The position numbers and the translations under genes were made by a program. This document shows, piece after piece, positions 37,049 to 48,238 of a stretch of 64,000 nucleotides of DNA. The notes below the pieces were generated by a model that was not told where the DNA came from, searched no databases, and worked only from the letters and a program-made list of their open reading frames with translations. The stretch comes from Pseudomonadota bacterium (GTDB taxonomy: Bacteria; Pseudomonadota; Gammaproteobacteria; Burkholderiales; Rhodocyclaceae): contig JAFEDI010000138.1 in assembly GCA_018241725.1 (NCBI GenBank), positions 174,706 to 238,705 of the forward strand. The letters are read 5' to 3'. The first letter of the stretch is position 1, and the number at the start of each line of letters is the position of its first letter.

Positions 37049-37083
37049 ACCGGGATATGCACCAATAATGTGCATATCCCGGT
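37049..37083. promoter_or_regulatory. 14-bp perfect inverted repeat downstream of nirE
   Basis: ACCGGGATATGCAC (37049-37062), a 7-bp loop CAATAAT, GTGCATATCCCGGT (37070-37083). It lies 26 bp after the nirE stop and about 190 bp upstream of the DUF2126 gene. There is no T-run, so it may be an RNA hairpin at the end of nirE, or an operator for the DUF2126 operon. Confidence 0.5.
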
Positions 37084-37108
37084 GAGAAGGTCGCGGAAGC
37101 TTATGGCG

Positions 37109-38014
37109 CTAGGCCACGACCGCGGTCCCGGCATCCGCCATGGCACCGTCGAACCAGGCCAGCTTGCCGGCCAGGCTGACCACCTCGCCGACTATCAGCA
37201 GCGCCGGCGGGCGGATGCCGGCAAGCAGTGCCTTGTCCGGCAGCGTCTCGAGGGTCGCGGTGACGATGCGCTGGCGCGGCGTGGTGCCGTTCTCGACCAG
37301 CGCCGCCGGGGTCTGCGGGGAACGACCGTGGGCGATCAGCGCCGCGCAGTGGGACAGCAGCATGCCGACCCCCATGTAGATCACCGCGGTCTGATGCGGG
37401 CGCGCCAGCGCCGTCCAGTCCAGAGCCGATTCGCCGGCGCGGCGATGGCCGGTGGCGAACACCACCGACTGGGCGTAATCCCGGTGGGTCAGCGGAATGC
37501 CGGCATACGCCGCCACGCCGCAGGCGGCGGTGACGCCCGGCACCACCTCGAAGGGGATGCCGGCGGCCAGCAGTTCTTCCAGCTCCTCGCCGCCGCGCCC
37601 GAAGATGAAGGGATCACCGCCCTTAAGGCGGACCACCCGGCGGCCATCGCGGGCCAGTTCGACAAGCAGGCGGTTGATGTCCTCCTGCGGCAGCGTGTGG
37701 TGGCCGGCCTCCTTGCCGACATAGATGCGTTCCGCCTCGGGGCGCGCAAACTCCAGCACGCCGTCGCCGACCAGGTGATCCACCACCAGTGCGTCGGCCT
37801 CGCCGATCAGGCGCGCAGCACGCAGCGTCAGCAGCTCGGGGTCGCCCGGCCCCGCCCCGACCAGTGCCACGCGACCCGGCGGGCGGATGCCGGTGGCAAG
37901 CGGCTTGAACGTTTCGGCCGGAGCGCTGCCGCGGCCACCGACGAGCTGGTCGACAAAGGCACGCAGGGTGCCGGCGGCAGGCAGGCCGAAGCTGGCGGTG
38001 GCAGATGGAGGCAT
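37109..38014 (-). CDS. nirE: Uroporphyrinogen-III C-methyltransferase (SUMT) of the nir cluster
   Basis: A 301-residue SAM-dependent enzyme that converts uroporphyrinogen III to precorrin-2, the branch point to siroheme and heme d1. Motifs are [57 protein letters not shown] (in two parts) and a C-terminal [11 protein letters not shown]. There is no fused dehydrogenase (CysG) or synthase domain, so it fits NirE. The start at 38014 ([15 protein letters not shown]) is chosen; the frame extends further upstream through the promoter region. It is divergent from nirS, sharing a DNR-type box. Confidence 0.9.
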   Translation of the reverse strand: MPPSATASFGLPAAGTLRAFVDQLVGGRGSAPAETFKPLATGIRPPGRVALVGAGPGDPELLTLRAARLIGEADALVVDHLVGDGVLEFARPEAERIYVGKEAGHHTLPQEDINRLLVELARDGRRVVRLKGGDPFIFGRGGEELEELLAAGIPFEVVPGVTAACGVAAYAGIPLTHRDYAQSVVFATGHRRAGESALDWTALARPHQTAVIYMGVGMLLSHCAALIAHGRSPQTPAALVENGTTPRQRIVTATLETLPDKALLAGIRPPALLIVGEVVSLAGKLAWFDGAMADAGTAVVA

Positions 38015-38072
38015 GGCGGAACTCCCGGAATCATGACGACCGCAATCTATCAGCCGGCCACCTTTTTCGAAC

Positions 38073-38086
38073 TTGACCCGAGTCAA
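38073..38086. promoter_or_regulatory. FNR/DNR-type box between nirE and nirS
   Basis: TTGACCCGAGTCAA, a perfect palindrome of the TTGA-N6-TCAA class used by FNR, DNR and NnrR. For nirE a TAGATT hexamer (38044-38049, minus strand) sits at the distance expected for a class II promoter. On the nirS side the -10 is less clear. Confidence 0.75.
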
Positions 38087-38133
38087 GGAAGGGGAATAGC
38101 CCGGAAGCGCACTCTTCGCCGCAAGCGGGATAG

Positions 38134-39888
<1,755 letters not shown>

Positions 39889-39950
39889 GCATCCTGCCCC
39901 ACCGCCCCCGGAGCGTCCGAGGGGCGGAGCCTTCACCAAGGAGACAAGAA

Positions 39951-40265
39951 ATGAAGAAACGCTTCCTGCTGCTCGCCCTGATGGCTACCGCCGCCAGCGG
40001 CAGCGTCTTCGCCGACCCGGCTGCGTCGGCCCAGAAGGCCGGCTGCCTGGCCTGCCATTCGATGGACAAGAAGCTGGTAGGCCCGGCCTTCAAGGACGTC
40101 GCCGCCAAGTACAAGGGCCAGGGCGACGCCATCGCCAAGCTGACCGACAAGGTTCGCAAGGGCGGCGCCGGCAACTGGGGCCAGATCCCGATGCCGCCCA
40201 ACCCGGCCGAGAAGATCAGCGACGCCGAACTGAAGGACGTGCTGGGCTGGGTCCTGAAGGGCTGA
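39951..40265 (+). CDS. nirM: Cytochrome c-551-type electron donor
   Basis: A 104-residue periplasmic cytochrome c. The signal peptide ends near residue 21 (SGSVFA-DPA). The heme site is CLACH (residues 32-36), and the axial methionine is in QIPMPPNP, as in c-551/c8 donors. Length is normal for the family. It lies 62 bp after nirS with AAGGAGA before its ATG and no terminator between, so it is co-transcribed and likely donates electrons to NirS. Confidence 0.93.
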   Translation: MKKRFLLLALMATAASGSVFADPAASAQKAGCLACHSMDKKLVGPAFKDVAAKYKGQGDAIAKLTDKVRKGGAGNWGQIPMPPNPAEKISDAELKDVLGWVLKG

Positions 40266-40324
40266 GCAGGCTCGTAACCAGGGGATGGGGTGACTTGAGG
40301 GGGCGCATTCATGCACCCCCTCAA

Positions 40325-40933
<609 letters not shown>

Positions 40934-41015
40934 CGGACGACAACAAGGGCAGGCACGGGAACGAGGGCGCAAGGATAAGGCCAAGCCCGACCGGGCGCAC
41001 GGCAGCCCGGCCTTC

Positions 41016-41029
41016 TTGACGCCCATCAA
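41016..41029. promoter_or_regulatory. FNR/DNR-type box upstream of nirC
   Basis: TTGACGCCCATCAA, TTGA-N6-TCAA class. TACTGT at 41052-41057 lies at exactly the spacing of a class II activated promoter (box centred near -41.5, start near 41064), 21 bp before the nirC ATG. It is also 83 bp upstream of yigZ. Confidence 0.75.
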
Positions 41030-41084
41030 TGCCCCTGCCGACGGGTCAACCTACTGTGAGGGCGTCGTCAAAAGGAGTTCTGCG

Positions 41085-41432
41085 ATGGACCGCTCGTTGT
41101 TGATCCACGTGGCCGTGCTGCTCGGCCTGACCGCCCTGGCGGTGAGCGCCGCCCCCGCCGCCGAGCCGGCACCGACGCCGGAGCGCCAGCAGACGCTGGT
41201 ACACATGGTCCGCCAGGACTGCGGCTCCTGCCACGGCATGCGCCTGGCCGGCGGCCTCGGCCCGGCCCTGCTGCCGGAACGGCTCGCCGAGCTGCCCGAT
41301 GAAGCCCTGGTCGCCACCATCCTGAACGGCCGCCCCGGCACCGCGATGCCCGGCTGGAACCGCTTCATGGACGAAGCGGAAGCCAGCTGGATCGTCGCAC
41401 GCCTGAAGGAAGGCTTCCCGAGCCTGCAATGA
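41085..41432 (+). CDS. nirC: Cytochrome c NirC
   Basis: A 115-residue periplasmic cytochrome c with a signal peptide (residues 1-25), heme site CGSCH (46-50) in QDCGSCHGMRLAGGLGPALL, and axial methionine in RPGTAMPGWNRFMDEAEA. NirC is a small c-type cytochrome that can reduce NirS and is linked to heme d1 maturation. AAAGGAG precedes the ATG at 41085. The stop overlaps nirF by ATGA. It starts the nirCFDLGH operon. Confidence 0.92.
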   Translation: MDRSLLIHVAVLLGLTALAVSAAPAAEPAPTPERQQTLVHMVRQDCGSCHGMRLAGGLGPALLPERLAELPDEALVATILNGRPGTAMPGWNRFMDEAEASWIVARLKEGFPSLQ

Positions 41433-42613
41433 CCATGCGCCTCCTCTCCTCCCTCAGCACCCTCGCAGCCACCCTCGCCCTCACCGCCTGCGCCAGCGCA
41501 CCCACCGAGCTGCGCGGTACCGGCGACCTCGGGGTGGTCATCGAACGCGCCGCCGGCCGCGTGCAGATCGTCGAACACAGCCATGACAGCAGCCTCGGCA
41601 ACGTGGACGGCCTCGGCGACCTGTCCCACGCCCACGTCGTCTTCTCCCGCGACGGCCGTTACGCCTACGTGTTCGGCCGCGACGGCGGGCTGACCAAGGT
41701 GGATCTGCTGACCCGCCGCATCGCCAAACGCATCATCCAGGCCGGCAATTCCATCGGCGGCTCGGTGTCCCAGGACGGCCGCCTGATCGTCGCCCAGAAC
41801 TACCAGCCGGGCGGCATCAAGGCCTTCGACGCCGACACGCTGGAACTGCTCTCCGAGGTGCCCGCCGAATACGCGCCGGGCAAGTTCTCCCGCGTCGTCG
41901 GCCTGGCCGACGTGCCGGGCCAGCGCTTCGCCTACGCGCTGTTCGACGCGGGCGAGATCTGGGTCAGCGACTTCAGCGACCCGCGCAAGCCGGTCACCAC
42001 CCGCTACCCGGCCGGCAAGCAGCCCTACGATGGACTGGTCACCCCGGACGGACGCTACTTCCTGGCCGGCCTGTTCGGAGAGGACGGCATCTCCCTGCTC
42101 GACCTGTGGCACCCGGAAGCCGGCAGCCGCAAGATCCTGTCCGGCTACGGCCGCGGCGAGGAGAAGCTGCCGGTCTTCAAGATGCCCCACCTGCGCGGCT
42201 GGTCCCTGGCCGCCGGCCAGGCCTGGCTGCCGGCTGTCGGCCATCACGAGGTGCTCGTCGCCGACGCCCGCAGCTGGCAGGAGACGGCGCGCATCCCGGT
42301 CAAGGGCCAGCCGGTGTTCGTGATGGCGCGCCCGGACGGCCGCCAGGTATGGGTGAACTTCGCCTTCCCCGACAACGAGTGGGTGCAGGTCATCGACACC
42401 GTCGAAAAGCGCGTGATCCACACCTTCAGCCCTGGCAAGGCCGTGCTGCACCTGGAATTCACGCCGCGCGGCGAGGAGGTCTGGCTGTCCTCGCGGGACA
42501 GCAACCGGGTCACGGTGGTGGACACCGCCAGCTTCGCGGTGCGCAAGGAGCTGCCGGCCGACGCGCCGTCGGGCATCTTCTTCACGTCCCGCGCCCAGCG
42601 CATCGGCTTTTGA
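41429..42613 (+). CDS. nirF: Heme d1 biosynthesis protein NirF
   Basis: A 394-residue protein with an N-terminal lipobox (LALTACASA), so it is probably an outer- or inner-membrane lipoprotein facing the periplasm, as in other NirF proteins. It folds like the NirS propeller (VVFSRDGRYAYVFGRDGGLT; VSQDGRLIVAQNYQPGGIKA; LTPDGRYFLAGLFGED; FVMARPDGRQVWVNFAFPD). NirF acts late in heme d1 formation as a dehydrogenase-like or intermediate-binding protein. Start at 41429 (overlapping nirC) or 41435 (MRLLSS). It is followed at 14 bp by nirDL. Confidence 0.93.
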   Translation: MTMRLLSSLSTLAATLALTACASAPTELRGTGDLGVVIERAAGRVQIVEHSHDSSLGNVDGLGDLSHAHVVFSRDGRYAYVFGRDGGLTKVDLLTRRIAKRIIQAGNSIGGSVSQDGRLIVAQNYQPGGIKAFDADTLELLSEVPAEYAPGKFSRVVGLADVPGQRFAYALFDAGEIWVSDFSDPRKPVTTRYPAGKQPYDGLVTPDGRYFLAGLFGEDGISLLDLWHPEAGSRKILSGYGRGEEKLPVFKMPHLRGWSLAAGQAWLPAVGHHEVLVADARSWQETARIPVKGQPVFVMARPDGRQVWVNFAFPDNEWVQVIDTVEKRVIHTFSPGKAVLHLEFTPRGEEVWLSSRDSNRVTVVDTASFAVRKELPADAPSGIFFTSRAQRIGF

Positions 42614-42627
42614 CCCGGAGCCTGGCC

Positions 42628-43617
42628 ATGATCGCCGCCGACCCGCGTGACTTCCAGCTCCTCAACGACTTCCAGCGCGGTTTTCCGCTCATGCCCGAGC
42701 CCTGGGCGAGGGTCGGCGCGCAGGTCGGCTGCAGCGCCGACGAAGCCATGGCGCGTCTGGCCTGCCTGCGCAACGCCGGCAAGATCAGCCGGGTCGGCGC
42801 AGTCTTCGCGCCGCGCCGCCTCGGCGCCAGCACCCTCGCCGCGATGGCCGTGCCGGTCGATGAACTGCCCCGCGTGGCACGCATCGTCAGCGCCTTTGCC
42901 GGCGTCAATCACAACTACCGGCGCGAGCACCGCTACAACCTGTGGTTCGTCGCCAGCGCCCACGACGAGGACGCCCTGGCCGCGCTGCTCGCCGAGATGG
43001 GCGCCGCCACCGGCTGTCCACCGATCGCGCTACCGCTGCTCGAAGAATTCCACATCGACCTGGGCTTCGACCTGGCCAGCGGCCGGCGCACCCGCCACGC
43101 CGCAGCGGCCAGCCCGCGCCAGCCGCTGGGCGATGCCGACTGGCGCCTGGTGGACGCCCTGCACGACGGCCTGCCATGGGTCGCCCGGCCCTTCCGCGCC
43201 CTCGGCCACGCCGCCGGCCTCGGCGAAGACGCCGTGCTCGACACGCTCGGGCGCTGGCTCGCCGACGGCACGCTGCGCCGCTTCGGCGTCGTCGTGCGGC
43301 ACCGGGAACTGGGCTGGCAAGCCAATGCGATGTGCGTGTGGGCGGTACCGGAGGCACAAGTCAGCGCCCTCGGCCAGGCCCTCGCCGGCCAGGACGGGGT
43401 CAGCCTGTGCTACCGTCGGAGCACCGCCCCCGACTGGCCCTACAACCTGTTCTGCATGATCCACGGTCAATCCCGCCCCGCCGTCGAAGCGCGCCGCACC
43501 GAGCTGGCCGACGCCGTCGGCCTGGCCGCCTTCCCGCACGCGGTGCTGTTCTCCACCGACTGCTACAAGCAGTGCGGCGCCCGCTACCAGGCGCCGCAGG
43601 GCCTCGCTGCCGCATGA
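42628..43617 (+). CDS. nirDL: NirDL fusion, siroheme decarboxylase subunit
   Basis: A 329-residue protein in which two Lrp/AsnC-like modules are fused: residues 1-155 correspond to NirD (FQRGFPLMPEPWARVGAQVGCS; VNHNYRREHRYNLWFVAS) and 160-329 to NirL (LVDALHDGLPWVARPFRALG; STAPDWPYNLFCMIHG). In Pseudomonas these are separate genes, while a fused NirDL is known from Thauera/Paracoccus-like bacteria. With NirG and NirH it decarboxylates siroheme to 12,18-didecarboxysiroheme. The conserved His/Tyr/Arg region VNHNYRREH is present. The stop overlaps the next start (ATGA). Confidence 0.93.
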   Translation: MIAADPRDFQLLNDFQRGFPLMPEPWARVGAQVGCSADEAMARLACLRNAGKISRVGAVFAPRRLGASTLAAMAVPVDELPRVARIVSAFAGVNHNYRREHRYNLWFVASAHDEDALAALLAEMGAATGCPPIALPLLEEFHIDLGFDLASGRRTRHAAAASPRQPLGDADWRLVDALHDGLPWVARPFRALGHAAGLGEDAVLDTLGRWLADGTLRRFGVVVRHRELGWQANAMCVWAVPEAQVSALGQALAGQDGVSLCYRRSTAPDWPYNLFCMIHGQSRPAVEARRTELADAVGLAAFPHAVLFSTDCYKQCGARYQAPQGLAAA

Positions 43618-44105
43618 ACGCCCCTGCGAGCGCCCCATCCCGCCGCCCGCCGCCGGCCGTCCTCGACGAACTCGACCGGCGCATCATCAACGCGCTGCAG
43701 GGCGGTTTTCCGATCAGCGACGAACCCTACCGGGAGATCGCCGCCCAGCTCGGCACCACCGAGGCCGACCTCCTCGCCCGCCTGCAACGCCTGCTCGACC
43801 AACGTGTGCTGACCCGCTTCGGGCCGATGTTCCAGATCGAGCGCCTCGGCGGGCGCTTCGTGCTGGCCGCGCTGGCGGTACCGGAAGAACGCTTCGACGA
43901 GGTGGCGGCAGCGGTCAATGCACTGCCCGAGGTGGCCCACAACTACCGCCGCGAGCACCACCTCAACATGTGGTTCGTACTCGCCACCGAGACGCCGGAC
44001 GGCATCGCCGCCGCCACGGCACGCATCGAGGCCGCCACCGGCCTGCCGGTGTTCGCCTTTCCGAAACTGCGGGAGTTCTTCGTGGACATGAGGCTGAAGG
44101 CATGA
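43614..44105 (+). CDS. nirG: NirG, siroheme decarboxylase subunit
   Basis: A 163-residue Lrp/AsnC-like protein: HTH (LDELDRRIINALQGGFPISD) and ligand domain with AHNYRREHHLNMWFVLATET, the siroheme decarboxylase signature that also appears in NirD. It resembles the NirD/NirG half more than NirH/NirL. It overlaps nirDL before it and nirH after it, both by ATGA. Confidence 0.9.
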   Translation: MNAPASAPSRRPPPAVLDELDRRIINALQGGFPISDEPYREIAAQLGTTEADLLARLQRLLDQRVLTRFGPMFQIERLGGRFVLAALAVPEERFDEVAAAVNALPEVAHNYRREHHLNMWFVLATETPDGIAAATARIEAATGLPVFAFPKLREFFVDMRLKA

Positions 44106-44599
44106 GCAGCGTCCCACCGCCAGACGATTTCGAGCGCCGCCTGATCATCGCAACCCAGGCCGGCCTGCCGCTGGTACCGCGCCCCTACGACGCGCTGGCC
44201 GAACAGCTCGGCGTCGACGCGGAACGGGTCAAGGCGCAGCTCGCCGCCATGTTGCAGGGCGGCCGCATCCGCCGCATCGGCGCGGTGCCCAATCACTACG
44301 CCCTCGGCTACACCGCCAACGGCATGTCGGTGTGGGACGTGGACGACGCCCGCATCGGCGAACTCGGCGAAGCCGTCGGCCGCTTCGACTTCGTGACCCA
44401 CTGCTACGAACGCCCGCGCGCCCTGCCTGACTGGCCCTACAACCTGTTCGCGATGGTGCACGGACACGACCGCAACACGGTGCTGGCCCACGTGGAGGAG
44501 ATCGCCACGCTGCTCGGCGCCGCCTGCCGCGCCCGCGACGTGTTGTTCTCCAGCGCCATCCTCAAGAAGACCGGCCTGCGCATCGGCGGCGACGGCTGA
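44102..44599 (+). CDS. nirH: NirH, siroheme decarboxylase subunit
   Basis: A 165-residue Lrp/AsnC-like protein of the NirH/NirL type: AGLPLVPRPYDALAEQLGVD at the HTH, IRRIGAVPNHYALGYTANGMSV, and CYERPRALPDWPYNLFAMVHG (compare APDWPYNLF in NirDL). It completes the siroheme decarboxylase set. The next gene is on the opposite strand, so the operon ends here, without nirJ, nirN or nirT. The 150 bp after its stop contain no gene or clear terminator. Confidence 0.91.
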   Translation: MSSVPPPDDFERRLIIATQAGLPLVPRPYDALAEQLGVDAERVKAQLAAMLQGGRIRRIGAVPNHYALGYTANGMSVWDVDDARIGELGEAVGRFDFVTHCYERPRALPDWPYNLFAMVHGHDRNTVLAHVEEIATLLGAACRARDVLFSSAILKKTGLRIGGDG

Positions 44600-44749
44600 G
44601 CCTGTCGACCACGCGGGCGTACCTTCAAGCCCGCCGTCCAGGCATGCCTTCCTGCAAACCGGCCAACCAGGCCGGCATCTCCTGAAGCCCGCCCCGGCGC
44701 TGGCTTGCTCTCGAACCGACCCTGACAGCTGACGCACAGCCAGGCCGGC

Positions 44750-46678
44750 TCAGGGCTGGCGCACTTTCGCACCGACCCGCGCGAGCATTGTCCCGCAGGG
44801 GCTGCTCCCCTTGCCGGTTTCGCCAATCTCGACCAGCGGCAGCAGGGCCAGCGGCGGCAGCACCAGGCCGAGGCCCACGCTGGCCGCAATGCGCCCGCCC
44901 AGCGGCAGCGGCTCCGGCGCCACCGACGGCGCGGCGAAGCTGCCCTCCACCTTCAGCGGCCCGCGCAGGGCCAGCAGGCTGCCGTCCTTGCCGGCGGCGC
45001 GCAGGCGCAGGTCGAGGGCCTCGTCGCGCAGGCTGATCGTGCCCTCGCCGCGGATCAGCATGCGCTGGCTGTCCATCAACAGGTTCTGAGTCTTCAGCAC
45101 GCCGGCCTGGGCGCGGAAGTCGCCGATCACGCAGCGGATGTCCTCCCGCTGGCCACCGGCCAGCCAGGCCATCAGCCCGTTGGCCACGTCCAGGTTGGCG
45201 AGGCGGACCAGCAGCAGGCTGGTGCTGCCACCATCCATCACGAAGGCCGCCTCCCCGTCAGCGCTGCCCAGCAGCTCGGCCACCGACACGCCGCGCATGG
45301 CAAGCTTGGCCCGCCCGCCGAGCAGACCGGTGGTGAGCTTGCGGGTGTCCTCGGCGGGCATCAGGTCGCGCAGGCGCAGACGTGACGCCTGCACGTCGAG
45401 GCGGGCCGACGGCACGGCCTGACGCGTGTCGAGCTCAAGCAAACCCTCCACGCGGCCATGGGCCAGCCCCAGCTTGAGGGGCGACAGGCTGACCAGGCGA
45501 TCGTCGATGCGCAGCCGGCCCGCCGCCGTGTCGAGGGGCAGGCCGCTGCTGCGGATCTCGTCGGCGACGAATTCCACATCCACGTTCGCCGCGGCAATCT
45601 TCTCCAGGCCCAGCGGCCGCGACGGCAGGACCTTGCCCGGCCGCGGCGCGACAACCTGCCCGGATTCGCGGCGGGCGCCGATGAAGCCGGACAGGTCGGC
45701 CAGGTCCAGGCGGCGGAAACGCAGCGTGCCGGCGATGCGCTGGCGCGGCGCGCTGCGGTCGATGTTCAGCGTGCCAGCCATGTCGGTGCGCCCGACCCGC
45801 CCGTCGATGTCGCGGAAGGTCCAGGTCTGGTCCTGATGGAACAGGCGCGCCGCCAGCCGGAACGGCGGCGTGGCCGGCAGCGGCACCCCTGTCGGGGAAT
45901 ACAGCTCCGCCAGGCTGCGCCCGGACAGGCTGAAATCCACGTCCAGCCCGGCCAGCGCGAGCAGGTTGGCGACGCGGCCGTTGAGCGTGAAGCGGGTTTC
46001 CCCCATGCTGCCCTTCGCCTCGACCGGGTAAGGCTGGTCAGCGCGCTCCAGGTCCAGCAGGCTGCCGGCCTGACCCTCGGCCTGCACGGCCTGACCGCGC
46101 CAGTGGCCGGCAAGGCCGAAACGCACGCGGCGGGCCACTACGTCGGAGGCAATGCTCATCTGCAGGTCGGTCTGCAGCGACGGCAGCATCGCCGACACCT
46201 CGCCGTCGCGGATCAACAGCGTGCCGACGCGCAGCCGCGGCGCGACCGGCGTGGCATCGGCATGAGCGCCCAGCCGCCAGTTGCCCTGCCCGTGGGCATC
46301 CTCTTCCAGTTGCAGGCGCGGCCCGTCGATCTCCAGCCGCGGCAACACCAGCTCGCCGCGCAGCAGGCGGATGAGGTCCACGCTCACCGCCAGCTCCCGC
46401 ACCGTCAGCATCTGCGGCGCCTTGCCCCAGCTCGCGTTGTCCAGCTGCACGTTGCCGGCCGACACCGACGGCGTCAGGCTCCACAGTTCCACGTCCAGCG
46501 GCCCGGCGATGCGGAAACCGCGCTGCAAGCGGGCCGACACCATCTCGCCGATGGGCCCGCGCAACATGTTCCAGTCGAACAGGACCATCCCCAGCAGCGC
46601 CGCCGCCAGCACGGCCAGCCCCCACCGGCGGCGCCGTCGGCGCGGTGGCCGCAGATCGTCACGTTCGGCTTCCGTCAT
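44750..46678 (-). CDS. AsmA-family outer-membrane biogenesis protein
   Basis: A 642-residue protein. The ATG at 46678 (MTEAERDDLRPPRRRRRRWG) is chosen because GAGGG lies 8 bp upstream; the ATG at 46684 would be too close. An arginine-rich cytoplasmic start is followed by one membrane helix (LAVLAAALLGMVLFDW) and a long repetitive beta periplasmic region, the AsmA/DUF748 layout (VELWSLTPSVSAGNVQLDN; SAGNVQ, LEIDGPRLQLE; LRLRAAGKDGSLLALRGPLK in separate blocks). AsmA-like proteins are thought to move phospholipid between membranes. It is convergent with nirH and divergent from the NarX-like kinase. Confidence 0.85.
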   Translation of the reverse strand: MTEAERDDLRPPRRRRRRWGLAVLAAALLGMVLFDWNMLRGPIGEMVSARLQRGFRIAGPLDVELWSLTPSVSAGNVQLDNASWGKAPQMLTVRELAVSVDLIRLLRGELVLPRLEIDGPRLQLEEDAHGQGNWRLGAHADATPVAPRLRVGTLLIRDGEVSAMLPSLQTDLQMSIASDVVARRVRFGLAGHWRGQAVQAEGQAGSLLDLERADQPYPVEAKGSMGETRFTLNGRVANLLALAGLDVDFSLSGRSLAELYSPTGVPLPATPPFRLAARLFHQDQTWTFRDIDGRVGRTDMAGTLNIDRSAPRQRIAGTLRFRRLDLADLSGFIGARRESGQVVAPRPGKVLPSRPLGLEKIAAANVDVEFVADEIRSSGLPLDTAAGRLRIDDRLVSLSPLKLGLAHGRVEGLLELDTRQAVPSARLDVQASRLRLRDLMPAEDTRKLTTGLLGGRAKLAMRGVSVAELLGSADGEAAFVMDGGSTSLLLVRLANLDVANGLMAWLAGGQREDIRCVIGDFRAQAGVLKTQNLLMDSQRMLIRGEGTISLRDEALDLRLRAAGKDGSLLALRGPLKVEGSFAAPSVAPEPLPLGGRIAASVGLGLVLPPLALLPLVEIGETGKGSSPCGTMLARVGAKVRQP

Positions 46679-46816
46679 TTGCATTTCCCTCGTCCCGTCC
46701 CACCCGGCCGCGCGGCAGCCCGACAGGAACCGTCACGCCGCCGGTACTGTCCGACATGCACGCGCACGATGGCAGGAAAGCCCGCCCCGCACCTCCTCCA
46801 GCCGGCTGTAGAAATC

Positions 46817-48211
46817 ATGCCCAATCCCCTTTCCAGCGGAAAACCGCGTTTCGCCGACCTGCGCGCGCACATGCGAGCCCTGCGCTACTGGCCCTTCGCG
46901 CTGCTGCTGGCCGGCTGCACCATCGTGCTGACGCTGCTGGCAACCAGCCGCGACCACTCCCGCCTGGGCCTCGAAGCCGTCCACACCGTACAGGAGAACC
47001 GCGCCCGACTGGACCGCCTGGACCTGTTGCTGCTGACCATGGTGGATGCGGAAAGCAGCGTGCGCGGCTACATACTGACCCACAACAACGACTACCTGGA
47101 ACCCTACCGGGACAGCGAAACCCGCGTGGACCATCTGCTGGCCGCGATGGAAGACGACTTTCCAGCCGACAGCGCCGACCGCGACGAGTTCGAGGTACTC
47201 AAAAAACTGGTCACCCTCAAGCGCCAGCACCTCGCCCAGGCCGTCGCCTCGGGCGACATCGAGGACACGGGAAGCCCCGAGCAGGCCGGCCCCGGCAAGG
47301 CCTTCATGGACCAGATCCGCCTGTCGATCGCCACGCTGCACGAGCGCCGCGCGGTCAGCAACGCACAGCTGACCCGCGACTCCCTACAGCGCCTGGAGCA
47401 CATGCAGACGGCCGTCACGGCCCTCTCCGTTGGCGCCCTCGGGCTGCTCATCATGCTGTTCGGCGTCCAGCAGCAACAAGCCCGCCTGCGCGCCCGCATC
47501 GCCCGGCTGCTGGCCGACGAGAACAGCATGCTCGAATCGACGGTCAGCCAGCGCACGCGGGAGCTCAGCGATCTGGCCAGCTACCTCACCAATGCCCGCG
47601 AGGCGGAGCGCGGCCGGTTGGCGCGGGAACTGCACGACGAGCTGGGCGCCCTCCTCACCGCCGCCCGCATAGATGCGGCATGGCTGCTGCGCAGCCTCGG
47701 CCCGACCGCCGGGCAGGACATCCGCGACCGTTTCAAGCGCCTCATCGACACCATCGGCTCCGGCATCACCCTCAAGCGGCGCCTCATCGACGACCTCCGC
47801 CCGCCACTGCTGCAGGGCCTCGGCCTGGTGGAGGCGTTGCGCGCCCTCGCCGACGACTTCAGCCGCGAAGTCCCGGTGGAACGCCTGCTGCCCGACACCG
47901 ATCCCGCCCCGACCGAGGATCAGGCCCTGGCGGTGTTCCGCATCGCCCAGGAAGCCTTCACCAACATCCGCAAGTACGCCCATGCCGCCCACGTGGAGCT
48001 CGGCCTCGACGTGATCGACGGCGAGCTGCAGCTGTGGATCCGCGATGACGGCGTCGGCTTCGACGCCGACTCGCCGATGCTGAACCGCCACGGCCTGGCC
48101 GGCATGCAGCACCGGGTGCAGATGTTCGGCGGCCGCCTGACGGTGACGGCGGCGCCGGGCAAGGGCTGCACCATAGAGGCCAGCATGCCCCTGCAAGCTC
48201 GCCCCGCCTGA
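46817..48211 (+). CDS. NarX-type sensor histidine kinase with CHASE3-like sensor
   Basis: A 464-residue membrane kinase. The first helix (FALLLAGCTIVLTLLATS, residues 32-49) precedes a CHASE3-like helical periplasmic sensor (about 50-200; MVDAESSVRGYILTHNNDYL), a second helix (VGALGLLIMLFGVQQQQ), a coiled-coil and HisKA_3 domain with His273 (LARELHDELGALLTAARID), then HATPase (FRIAQEAFTNIRKYAHA; DDGVGFD; HGLAGMQHRVQMFGG). The start at 46817 (MPNPLSSGKPRFADLR) is chosen over a very long antisense frame. It is paired with the NarL-type regulator encoded convergently at 48239. Confidence 0.92.
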   Translation: MPNPLSSGKPRFADLRAHMRALRYWPFALLLAGCTIVLTLLATSRDHSRLGLEAVHTVQENRARLDRLDLLLLTMVDAESSVRGYILTHNNDYLEPYRDSETRVDHLLAAMEDDFPADSADRDEFEVLKKLVTLKRQHLAQAVASGDIEDTGSPEQAGPGKAFMDQIRLSIATLHERRAVSNAQLTRDSLQRLEHMQTAVTALSVGALGLLIMLFGVQQQQARLRARIARLLADENSMLESTVSQRTRELSDLASYLTNAREAERGRLARELHDELGALLTAARIDAAWLLRSLGPTAGQDIRDRFKRLIDTIGSGITLKRRLIDDLRPPLLQGLGLVEALRALADDFSREVPVERLLPDTDPAPTEDQALAVFRIAQEAFTNIRKYAHAAHVELGLDVIDGELQLWIRDDGVGFDADSPMLNRHGLAGMQHRVQMFGGRLTVTAAPGKGCTIEASMPLQARPA

Positions 48212-48238
48212 CGCGGCAACGTGCCGCAGCGGCACCCG

